Positions 12,556 to 23,129 of a stretch of 64,000 bases of DNA are shown one piece after another. A model generated the notes under the pieces. It worked only from the letters and a program-made list of their open reading frames with translations, was not told where the DNA came from and ran no database searches. Every line of letters starts with the position of its first letter. Positions within the stretch are counted from its first letter, which is position 1. Source of the stretch: Melanocharis versteri (Eukaryota; Chordata; Aves; Passeriformes; Melanocharitidae); NCBI GenBank assembly GCA_013397845.1, contig VZTG01005150.1, positions 470,685 through 534,684 on the forward strand. Direction: 5' to 3'. A program made the position numbers and the translations under genes.

Positions 12556-15500
12556 ACCGCCATGTGAACATGTAGCCTTGCTGAAGATCCAAACTCCCTT
12601 ATCTTTTGCTCTCCAACAGTCATTCAAATGTCAATCTTCCCAAAATCATAAACTACAAGGAGTAGGATGGTTCTACAAATCTCGCCCATCCTTCACATGA
12701 GTCCACGGACGACTATTAACGAAGTCACTCTGTGTACAGGAAGTAAAAGTTAATAGCGTTGGTCACCAAAGACATTGGCCATATCTTTGTTCCCCATCTT
12801 GTTTAGAAATGTTCCCATTCTAAAATATACTATTAGTTCAGACAGCGCTGGAGGTGAGCTAGGAATTTGGCTGTGCAGACAACATCAGTCTTCCAACTAA
12901 ATCAATAAAAATATATCCAATAAAGTATGGATGGTCTGAGAAATACTGCCAAGCAAATACATCTTCATAGTAATTAATCAAAACAGAAGTTGTGAAAATG
13001 AACCTAATCACCAAAAATTTCATCTGTCTGGCAAATTAAACATTGAAAATGGTTAATAATTTTACATACCGGAGCTGTGCCACTGCAACACAGGTGACTG
13101 CAACCCATGGGGCTTAGAATAAGCAAACTTTAGGTTTAGCAAACCAGAAACAGTGGGGTTGCTATAATTCTTCTGCTCCTCGCAGGAAGCTCGTACACAA
13201 CCAGGACACGTGGGTTTTGCAGCTAATCTGCCACACGTCTATAAGTTCTGGGGGGTTGTTAGATGAGCCTAACTTGAAGACAAACAAAATAAGGGGTAGA
13301 TTATAATTTGAACTCTTCTAATCATATGGGTAGTCAGAGAAACAGACAGGTATAGTCTCTTTGAAGAGAAGAATAAGGTTGATAAATGAAATAAGTATTT
13401 CTTTGGTGAATTCAGGTCAGATATGGAAAGCTGTTCCTGTAAGATAAGTGGAACGATCAGCTGAGGAATGGTTAAAATGGTGACATGAAAGCAAGAAAAT
13501 TAATTCTCCATTATATTGGATAACAGACAACTTGGTAACCCTGACAGGTAGGTAAGGGTGGGGAGCAGAGAACCCCCTGCATAGTCACCTCTGAAGCCTC
13601 TGCTCTCCCAGAACAGTTAATCCACAAGTCCCATAAACTGCCCATGGACGCAACCGACTGTTGGCTCTAAGAAGAGTTAGAGAAATGTAGTTCCAATCGA
13701 TTTCATTTGACTTTGGTTTTCCACCTAACTATGGAAGGTGATTGATAACAGAACTACTGAGAGGTAGACAGGTGGGGTTTTTAAATTAAATATTTGGGCC
13801 ATCCACAACATTGCAGGAGAAAATGGGAATCTCTGTCTGTAACCTCATCCCTCCAACTTCCTTACATTTACAGATATCCATAATGATTTCAGCTGATTCC
13901 TCCTCTTGCTGTCAGTCTAGTTATCATTGGGCTGGAAGAAGCAAGAAGTGCTGAGTACTCCCTTTGCCAGTTTCTCTCAGGCCGTGCAGTTCCTTGAAAT
14001 AGCCGTGAAGGACACTAGGCGATCCAGAATGCAGAGCAGCTCCTAGTAAATAGAGGTTGCTTTCTGAAATGGTGCAGCTCAGGTGAGGGGAAAAAGAGGT
14101 GGTTAGAGCTGACAACCAAATGTGGCAACACCCTCAAGCAGTGTCAGGTATGTAACCATACATCCTCTGCAGACTTTCTACATCAGGGCAATTCTCAGTA
14201 TAATATCTGTGACTGGGTTCTATTTTTGTGAAACTTCAGTAGCTCAGTGGAGTAAAATGCTGCAAGGAACCTACTCAGTGGATAACATTAATGTTAAAGT
14301 TAGACTTAATTGCTTTATATAGCTTTCAAAATAGGCTTCCCCAGAAAAACTCTTTGGTTTGTTTCTGAGTGTGGACGCCCTTTTACATTCACTGAAAAAG
14401 ATACAAATCACCCAGCAGACTGATTTCAGACTGAGACAATGATTTTAGAACCCTCATTGACAAAAGTGATGTAGAAAGGTTTTCCAGTAACACCACAGGA
14501 TAAATAGGTGAAGGATATGCCTCAGTTTGCCATGTGCTTATTTTTAAAAATGACTGTGATGTCAGTTTAGCAGTTGGTCTGCCACAGTTAGTGGTTACAT
14601 GCTTTACTTTGCAGTAGAAAAATCAGTTTATTTCCACTGTTTATTAACAGGGAAGGACAGGGGATCAATTCTGCCGGTGTCTCTGGAAAAGCATAGGTAT
14701 GCTAAATTTCCATTTGCTATTTATGCTTTATGGGAATTACCTTAAGCTTGGTTTCTTCAGCTGGTTCTTATAGCTGAGGGATCCCAATAATACAGCCATT
14801 ACCACTCCAAGCATTTCTCAGCCCTGAATGAGAGTCTTATAATCAAAAGAATTTTTAGAAGTACAAGAAATCTGCATTTTTTACATTTTTTCAAGATATT
14901 GAATCTTGAGATAATTATTTGGATCATATTTTCAAGATCTTCCCATGATCAGGAAGGCTAGAATTTATTTTATTTTTTAAGACTGTCAATATTCCTATTA
15001 AAGTACCAAAAAATAACACACCACATGTTGTAACTATAGCAATAAAATATCAAAGGTTGGCAGAATAATTTTCTTTTCCTTTTCTATTTCTTCTCTTTTT
15101 CTGCAGAGAATCTATAATAGATCAAGCTGCATCAAAACCTCAAGTCTTAAATCTTTATTTGTTTCTAGTCTGATATTGCATTTCCCAGGGCAAGACATGG
15201 GAATAGACTTCAGAATTCAGCCCTTCATTTCTCCCAGAAAACAAAAAAAACCCTCATGATTTAAGATATTTGGGAAGACAGCACACAAATCTTTCACTTC
15301 ACATCCCCGGAAAAGGACTCCCGAGTGCAAGAGAGGGGCAGGGCTGTGTTGGGTTGAAAGTTTTCAGCATCAAAACTCAGACCTATCAGGGGAATCCATT
15401 AATGCATTTTGGTCTTAATGCATTTGGACTTGCTGGGTGGAGGACAAAAGAAGCCTAGCAATGGGTAGACTCTCAGACACTTAAATAGCCATTCACATAT

Positions 15501-16244
15501 GCTTTTTCTTCATTTTATAGTCGTAATCTCATTCTGGTTTTTTACCACTTTGAACTACAGAGACATATTCTGCTTTTGTTCTTACCTGTAAAATTTTATG
15601 GAAGGTGAAGTGATTGAATGGACTTGAACAGACCGAAGAGAAAATTTTCACTCAAATATAGAACAATTTCAGTTAAGTGTAACTTTTAATATTTGGATGT
15701 TGTTTTAAAACAATAAGAGTATTTACCTGGGAGAATCTTGTTCACCTAAGTTTTGAATAAGTAAGTTACTTGAAAAGCACAAGGGAATGTTATCCTCAAT
15801 ATACCCTTAATCTAGGAACATATAAGCCTGAAGTCTTTGGGTTGTTCTTGTCATATATAAATAGTACAGGTAATATCCATCAAATAGTCTAAAGAGAAAT
15901 AAAACATAAGGCAAACCCAGGTGTTGGATGTTACAGGCAAGGCAGCAAGAAATTATTGAAATTCTCAAAGCTCCAAACAGATGTGGAAAAATGCAATTTA
16001 ACTTGCTTTTGGATATATAAAAATAAATTGATGCACTAAAAATATTTGCATAATTCAAGAGTTTATTCAGTATTAAGAAGCAACAAATTGATGAACAAGA
16101 GCACAGGAAGCAGTAAGTACATGCAACAGGTTTAATGAAACTGCGTTCTTTTTGGCAGCTCTGGAGAGTGATGCTTGACACCGAAGTCAATATTTAACTT
16201 TGGAATCTGTGTTGCTTACACTTATTTATACTGATATTTTGTCC
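12556..16244. other. Unique non-coding stretch
   Basis: No gene or repeat is recognised in these 3.7 kb. The longest ATG frame is 127 codons (minus strand, 15807-16190), rich in Cys, Tyr and Leu as expected from AT-rich non-coding sequence. No conserved domain, long low-complexity tract or clear tandem repeat is visible. Confidence 0.55.
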
Positions 16245-16306
16245 ATAGCAGGGAGGTTGGAGTAGATTAAAGATCATTTCCGACCCAAAAATTTTTGTGA
16301 CTCTAA
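16245..16306 (+). mobile_element. CR1 LINE 3'-end stub
   Basis: The sequence runs CATAGCAGGGAGGTTGGAGT, then a diverged AGATCATTTCCGACCC, then TTTGTGACTCTA. It follows the last 60 bases of an avian CR1 in plus orientation. Compare the better-preserved GGCAGGGAGGTTGGAACTAG in the element ending at 36197. It is a short, old, 5'-truncated insertion. Confidence 0.75.
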
Positions 16307-18671
16307 ATAAAGCAGAGGTATGTAGCAGAATTCATATCTTAAGGAGAATAAGACTTTTCATCAGCATGTGATTGTTTCTTGCAGCATTAATGTTTCTTAT
16401 GCACTAGTTAGTACAGGGTCCTCGCTGAACAAGCTGACAATATACGTTATTTTCTGATGTTTCTCTTCCCACAAATACTGTATTTCCATGTTCTTAAAAA
16501 AAAAAAAAACTTAAATTGGTAACTGGAATGTGTCCACATAATCATATTTTCATCTTGGTTTTTGCTGAGTAAGAGCTTTGAATTTACTGCAAAAGACATG
16601 GTCTTCAAAATAATTTTAAGTGAGAAAATGGAGTCTTGTCAATAAAATGCCTCCAAACATATGTTCAAATGCTTCAGTGGGTTTGATACTCTTTGAGGAG
16701 ATGAAGCCTCAGACCCTGAGGGGTTTGCTGTTCCCGGGAAGGGTAGGAATGCACAGCTTCCCTGGGAGAGCTTGGCCTGGAGAGACAGAAGCTCCCAGAA
16801 GGAACCATCCTGGTGGCCCAGACACCACGCAGGAGTGGAGGCTCAGGGCTGCCACAGGGTCTCTCTTGCTGCACACCCCAGGGAGCTGCCTGGGACGTGA
16901 TGTCCTTGAGAACACTGACTCCACAAGGAGCCCACAGCATGGCCAGTCAAGCAACCAGCACAACCATGAGTGTGTCTTTGAGTGAGCTTCTACCCCTAAA
17001 TACTGAACATTTCACTCCCTCCTTTGATCAACTGCTCTCAGTATGCCTAAATTTCTCCTTGTGTTTGAATATTTGGCACATTGGGTGACGGCTCAATAGG
17101 AAGCAAGTTCATGATTTCCAGAGTGGCTTTCACATCTAAGCAATTAACAACTTAAAATTCTGGTTTGAGTTAATGAAGATCTAGTTAAGAAAGTTGGTGG
17201 GGGTTAGGAATGGATTCATTTAATCCTCAAGTAAACATCTGTGCTGATCACATAAACCACTTTGTCAGCTCCACTGACTACCCTGCTTACGTGTCAGTAA
17301 TCACCATGTGAGCCCAGGAAATCGGCTGGGTTTGATAAAAGGTCAGTGTGGGGGTAGAGCTACATCTAAACTCTGACCCACCCTTCAGCTCCGGGTAAGA
17401 GCCCAGGTCAAACAGGTCCTTCCTAATTTTATAGCTACCTGTGAAAAAGGCTGGACGATATTTATTTCTTTCGAAGACTGTGATTAGAAATTCATCTTTG
17501 GGAAAGGTTTAAAAGGTCTCACTGGGGCTCTGTTTTATGAAACAGGAGACTTTTCAGACATACTCATTCAGTCCAAATTTAAGTTTCAATCTGCCTGGGA
17601 CAGACACCTTATATTCTTGCCATGGAATTAGTTTCCATTGCATTAATATACAAAGAGACATATGTTTTAGTCCAATCATCAACTTATCATCAAATTTCAC
17701 CTGTCTCAAGAACTGGAGTACCAAGGACTGCCAAGTAGGCAGATCAGGAAATGTCTGATGGAGGAGAACCAGGTAGAGCCAGCATTTATCAGTAGTTCCT
17801 GAGGTAATGTTGCTCTTGCTGTCGATAAAGGAAACATTTTAAGGTCCTCATAACAAGTTCTCTTAATCTTAAAGTGTGGTGTAGAGACCTTGGTAGCAAC
17901 AGATAGAAGAACTATTACACCAGTCAAGACTTATAAACAAGCATTAGTGGGAGAAATAACAAAAGCCAAAGATCACTCCTCCCAGTCTGGCGCTCTCCTT
18001 CTTCCTTTACAGGTGCTCTGTGGTGAATGTACTTATGTAACTTCACTGTCTTACATCTCTAAAAACACGCCTGTGAAAATTAAGATACAGGTTGACTTCT
18101 ATGATTCGGCTTGACGTGGTGTAGTAGAGGGATCATCACACCCCCTGCTTTGACAGGGAAACCTCCTATGAAGCTTGGAAAGGTGGTGCACAGCAAATGT
18201 TGACTCTGAAAGGCTTGAATACTGGGGAGGATCAGTGGCAGTACTATAGGCTATCTGGTCAGCAAAATGGAATAACAGATAAACCCACATATCTCTGTGA
18301 GAATGAGCATAGATTCCTTAGAGATGAAGCACATAAAACAATATTTTCTGGCTTACTAGATTTTCAGTTGAGCAAAAGCTTACTGGGATTTTTAAGCTAG
18401 TATTAAATCAAGTTTCAGACAACATTCTTTGAATTAGGGAGTGACATGAGTGGTGTTTTTTTCCTATTCCTGCATGCTTTCTGTCTACTGGAAAAAGAAA
18501 GGTTGGAGTAAATATCGATAAATCCCTTCTTCTGAATTGCACTTGTCTGGACAGAAACAAACACATTTGCCTGAAAAATAAAACTATATTTTGAAAAAAA
18601 TTGCAAAACTGCTATGGAGTTCCACTCCCTTTAAAAATTTCGTAATGAAATTCTCTCACTTTACTCATAAA
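16307..18671. other. Unique non-coding stretch with a small GC-rich island
   Basis: No gene is recognised. About 16690-16960 is clearly richer in G and C than its surroundings and is open in several frames on both strands (121 codons at 16620-16985 on plus; 88 and 84 codons on minus). Openness in many frames at once is what GC-rich non-coding DNA gives. No frame stands out and no splice boundaries delimit one. It could be a diverged unknown repeat or an old regulatory segment. Confidence 0.5.
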
Positions 18672-18749
18672 NNNNNNNNNNNNNNNNNNNNNNNNNNNNN
18701 NNNNNNNNNNNNNNNNNNNNNNNNNNNNNNNNNNNNNNNNNNNNNNNNN
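18672..18749. other. Assembly gap (78 N)
   Basis: Run of 78 undetermined bases directly abutting an (ATT)n array. The gap most likely reflects failure to assemble through the microsatellite, so the true array may be longer and start inside the gap. Confidence 0.98.

Positions 18750-18818
<69 letters not shown>
18750..18818. repeat. (ATT)23 microsatellite
   Basis: 69 bases of uninterrupted ATT repeat, 23 units, starting at the edge of the N gap. The poly-isoleucine and poly-asparagine-type frames across it are artefacts. Purity over this length suggests a young, probably length-variable locus. Confidence 0.97.
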
Positions 18819-18819
<1 letters not shown>

Positions 18820-20876
18820 CAGTCTGACAGAAATATTGATTCTGGTGTTCCACAGCTTTGTAAGGTGTTTCCTTTTTCTCACCATCAGCACTAAAAGTTC
18901 ATAAAAACATGGGCAACTCATTTATGCCCTCAAGGTTTTTCTTCTTAATAAGCTTCTGCAGTAACTAATTGGAAAGCAGACACATGTTCTTCTGTTTTTC
19001 TTTTCAATGCATCGATCACTCCTATACTTAGCAACTTCTTGTAAGCAGAATACTGAGATAATGCCATAATTCCTTTGAGGTCCTGCAAAACGTAATCTGC
19101 TGTGCAGAAAAGACTGTTCTGAAATAGTTGTTTTTTAAATTAAGCTGCTTCTGAATGTAGCAATAATAATGAAGAGTTTCTCACCAATGAAATAGATGTT
19201 ATCCTGATTTTGTCTTTCCACCATTTACTCTTTCCTTCCATCTTTTCTACTGATCACACAATTATAATTAAAATTGGGAAAGCTGTAGAAAAAGTAATCT
19301 AAGTTTCCATCCCATATGAGATTTACATGTTGAAGTAATAATTTGATCAGGCATAAATCCAGCTAGCATTTTAAAATTCACACTCATTCACATCTCAGAG
19401 TTAGTGGAAGAGCTTTTTATCAGCTGACACCTGATTTTAAGGCTTTTAAGTGTTAGTGGAAATTGTAAAACCTGTATTATTTGTTTTAGGACAGTCATAA
19501 TGAAACCAGCCTAACACAAGCTCCCAGACCAAGGAGTGTAGTAGTTAAAAATTAAAAACTAATCAACCAAAAAAACAAACAAAAAACCCCCAAACAATTA
19601 AAAAAAAAATAATAATAAATTGCAGACTTCCAAATATCTGAAACTACTCTGCTAATTTGGTCAGATGGTGCAAGTCAGAGTGTCTTTGTTGCCTTTATTT
19701 TAATTGTACAGAACTAAATGAATCAGGTTGCCATATGTTCTGTCTTTATTTTGTGAATGGAGAGAAGGACACCTGGTTTGGAACCAATGTTGTGTGATCA
19801 CTCGATTATGTAAAGAGAAGAGCAGAATTAAGGTGTAATACTCACTTTTCAATCCTAAACTTCTGAAATAGCTATTTAATGAGGAATATAATTTTATTTC
19901 TAACTTCCATCTTCCTATTTGAATTCTTTGGCATTATTCAAATTATTACTGTGTCAGCTCCATTCTAAACCACACCTTGGGATATTCATCACTTCTGTTC
20001 TCAGCCTCTTTTTTCTCCAGTACTTGTTCTTTTGACTTTTTTCTGTGCAGAAATGGATTCTCACTCACTCAGGTGGCATTTCCAGGATATGACTGAAGAT
20101 GACAAGAAGACAAATAGTTGTTCCATCCTTAACCGCACATTATTGGGTACTCTGATATAAACCAAATTGAGTCTGTAGTTTGAATTTTTTTAACAATCTT
20201 TACACCTTTGTCAATCATCTGTCACCCATGTTCGCATGCTTGCCCCTTTCCTGACTCTCCTCTGCACAACTGTCTTAAGTGACAAATAAAAAACAAATCA
20301 GCATGCATGTATTCATTCTCCTCCTTTTGTAACTCTGAAATTCTCCGCCATTGTTCAGGGTTGCCATCTTTGAAAGCACCATTAACTCCAATATCTCTTC
20401 TCCTTCATCTTGTCACCAGATGTTATTGATAATTTTTTCCTCTCCCCACTTCTCCCCTTTATCTTTATTTCTTCAAGAAATCTTTGTATTCTTTTTTCTT
20501 GGGCAGCCTAGCATACTTTTAGCAAATTTCCTAACAAATTGGGTGTCTATGGCTGCATAGCATGCCTGCTCCTCTATTAGCCTTTTCTCTTCATGCACCA
20601 GTCTGCTGGTTTTCTCTCTTCAAAGTCTTAACTTAAACTCCCTTCTTTCATTAGACTGATGTGTTTTAGCTGGACACAGAAATAAGTGCATAGAAAGGTT
20701 CATTAATAAGCACTCAAATACCTTCTGGAGATAAGACATACAAAGTGTTGGGTATGGATTATATTTCCAGTTTTTGTGAACTATAGTGCAATCAGTCCAT
20801 CACAGAAGTCCATCTTTCCTTGAGGAAAGAAGGGAATGTTACTGATCTGAAGAAATGTCTATAACGGAATAGAGAG

Positions 20877-20925
20877 TTCATAGCAATGACACAAGGACTG
20901 GAAAGCACCTTGGACATGTCTGTGG
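20877..20925 (-). mobile_element. Possible old CR1 3'-tail remnant
   Basis: TTCATAGCAATGACACAAGG, followed by ACTGGAAAGCACCTTGGACA, loosely follows the inverted CR1 terminus (TTCATAGAATCA, then a GGTTGGAAAGGACCTT-like core). Only about 50 bases match, with several differences, so chance similarity is possible. Confidence 0.35.
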
Positions 20926-21505
20926 TGTATGTCTGATATCCCTTTCAGAGTAAAAAATAAATCCTAAAGAAATTAAGATTCTACTTGGTGATAGTTCTGA
21001 ACGTACATATTGTTTGCAGTATAGGTTTGCTCGAACTGGTATGCAGCATTTTGAGTCATGTAGCTTCAGGCAATAATTTTTAGAGGCAAGGACATTTATA
21101 TTAAAAAAATAGGATAGCGTCAGAGCAGGGTTATCAAGAATCTCAAAATATTTTTAAGTGTTTTACATGCACATCCCTGCAGAGTAAAGTTGAAAAAGGT
21201 GAAACAGATAAACAGCAAGGTGACAAACTATGCTATCATCTGCCTTCAAGATTTCTGAACTGAGAGTTATAATTCACTGCCCTCTTTAGAACTACAAGCC
21301 TCAAGGCTGGATGAGCTTTTCTCCCACAGCTGATCTCCATAGTCAGTTCAGGATATGACTTTCATGGCTAACAACCCAAAAGACTGCATGCTGCAGGTTT
21401 TGCATAGATATTGCCTGAACCATGCTCACGTGGGATCCGCAAGAACGACTTTCTGGCACAGGTAATAAGTGGGTCTTTTCTTCTTACTGCACCCGCTTAT
21501 TACAG

Positions 21506-21603
21506 AGAACAGAGTCAGGTACTCCTTAAACAGGCAGGTGGGTTGCTACAGCTCAGAACAGAGTCAGGTACTCCTGAAATAGACTGGTGGGTTACTACAG
21601 CTG
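21506..21603. repeat. 49-bp tandem duplication
   Basis: Two head-to-tail copies at 21506-21554 and 21555-21603, both beginning AGAACAGAGTCAGGTACTCC. They agree at 43 of 49 positions with no indels. The divergence shows this is a real, old duplication rather than an assembly artefact. No function is evident. Confidence 0.92.
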
Positions 21604-22560
21604 TCTGATGTGAAAGCATTAACCTTGTTCTGCTGTAGTTACGTCTTTCTCGACACACAGGCAGGGTTTACTGCACACAAGCACCAAGGGCAGAGCTGTT
21701 TCCTTGGTTTTAATGTCATTACAAAATTAATAGGAAGGACTGCAGAGCTCAACATGCTGTGTATATTTACCATGAGGACTAGGCTTTTGGACTCACTAAA
21801 ACAATTTAGATTGCATGTGTTTCCACTTGAATTGGAACACGAAGACTTCTATTACACTGTCAAAGTATTATTTTTACAAACCTTCTGGTTTACTGGTCTT
21901 CTTCACCACGCACATAATATCAGTTTAGCCTGTTTGTATTCTACCTACTGTTATGTGAAATTATTTCATGGATGGAATGGATTCAAATAAAATATGCATG
22001 AAATTAACTGTCTTCTTTCTCCCATTAATAGTAATAGCATTTACAGCAAATGATTCACCATTCAGTGGGATTTTTTTAATAGTAATATTAATAATAATAA
22101 TAAATACTCAGCCCAATTTTATTAGGAAGCTCTGTTTCCTCTAAAATTTTTGTAAAACTGGCATATGAGTACATGACTAAGTGGCTTGCTGTCTGTGTGT
22201 TCATTTGTGTGACTACTCTGGCATGCTGATTTGAAATACTAATTGCGATAATTTCCCTGTTTTTTTTCCACAATAAAATGCCCTTCAGAAAGAGACTGTC
22301 AACTGCATCTCTTGTGGTTCTTTCAACACAGAATGAGAGCAGGAAAGCCAAACCTGGGCAATCTCCATGGAAGGAGTTTCTTATTCCACTTTGCCTCAAA
22401 TTTATATAACTTATTTGAAACACTTCAAAAGCTGAAAATATTGTGTTAAACTTCTACTTCTTGTGACAGGTTAAGCTTTACATTCAGATTACAAGATGGA
22501 TGGATATTTTGGGAAATCAAGTCATTGAGATGGCAAGAACTAGCTGTGGTGATAGCAAGC

Positions 22561-23129
22561 TGTGCTGGTTTTGGCTGGTGTAGAGTAAATTTTCTGCACA
22601 GTGCCTGGTGTAGGACTGTGTTTTGGATTTGTGCTGAACACAGTGATGATAACAGAGCAAGGTTTACACAGAGCCAAAGCCTTTTCTGCTGCTCATGTTG
22701 CCATGCTGGCGAGGAGACTGGAAGTGCTTGGGATGTTGGGAGGAGACACAGCCAGGACAGGTGACCCCCAGCTGACCAAAGGGACGTTCAGTGCCATATG
22801 ACATCGTGCTCAGGATATAAAGTGAGAGGAAGAATGAAGCAGTGGGGGGTACATTTGGGGTCATGACATTTGTCTTCCCAAGTCACATGTGATGGACCTC
22901 TGCTGTCCTGGAGGTGGCAACACCTGCCTGCCCTTGGGAAGCAGGGAATTTGTTCCTTGTCTGGATTTGCTTGGGTAAGCAGCTTTTGCTTTCCCTATTA
23001 AACTGTTTTTATCTCAACCCACAAGTTTTCTGGCTTTTTCCTTTCTGATTTTCTCCCTGATCTCACTGGTGGAGGAGTGAGTGAGTGGCTGCCTGGGGCT
23101 TGGCTGCTGGTTGGGGTTAAACCATGGCA
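22561..23129 (+). mobile_element. Solo LTR, avian ERVL-type (TguLTR5-like), best-preserved copy
   Basis: This 569-bp LTR starts TGTGCTGGTTTTGGCTGG and ends TTAAACCATGGCA, so it keeps the TG...CA termini. The flanks CAAGC (22556-22560) and CATGC (23130-23134) match at four of five positions, consistent with the 5-bp target duplication of ERVL-type elements. A TATA box lies at 22816-22821 (GGATATAAAG) and an ATTAAA signal at 22997-23002, giving a readable U3-R-U5 order. No gag or pol and no partner LTR lie nearby, so this is a solo LTR. Of the three copies it is the most likely to keep promoter activity, although this is not shown. Confidence 0.9.
22816..22821 (+). promoter_or_regulatory. TATA box of the solo LTR
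   Basis: TATAAA within CAGGATATAAAGTGAG, about 255 bases into the LTR. The corresponding position in the 11989-12555 copy has mutated to AAATAAAG and in the 6778-7352 copy to GCATAAAC. If the LTR is transcribed, initiation would be expected about 25-30 bases downstream. Confidence 0.55.

Larger units (their letters stand above)
18819..22560. other. Unique non-coding stretch
   Basis: No gene is recognised. Apart from the doubtful CR1 tail at 20877-20925 and the 49-bp duplication at 21506-21603, the sequence is featureless. An A-rich patch lies at about 19545-19620 and short TAA/ATA runs lie near 22078-22105. The longest ATG frame is 126 codons (21610-21990, plus strand), with no recognisable motif. 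Confidence 0.55.

Noticed and set aside
16620..16985. GC-rich 121-codon frame suggesting an exon
   Set aside because: Open in several frames on both strands, with no splice boundaries. GC-rich composition explains the openness.
18591..18853. Poly-isoleucine open frames on both strands
   Set aside because: They consist of the N gap and the ATT microsatellite.
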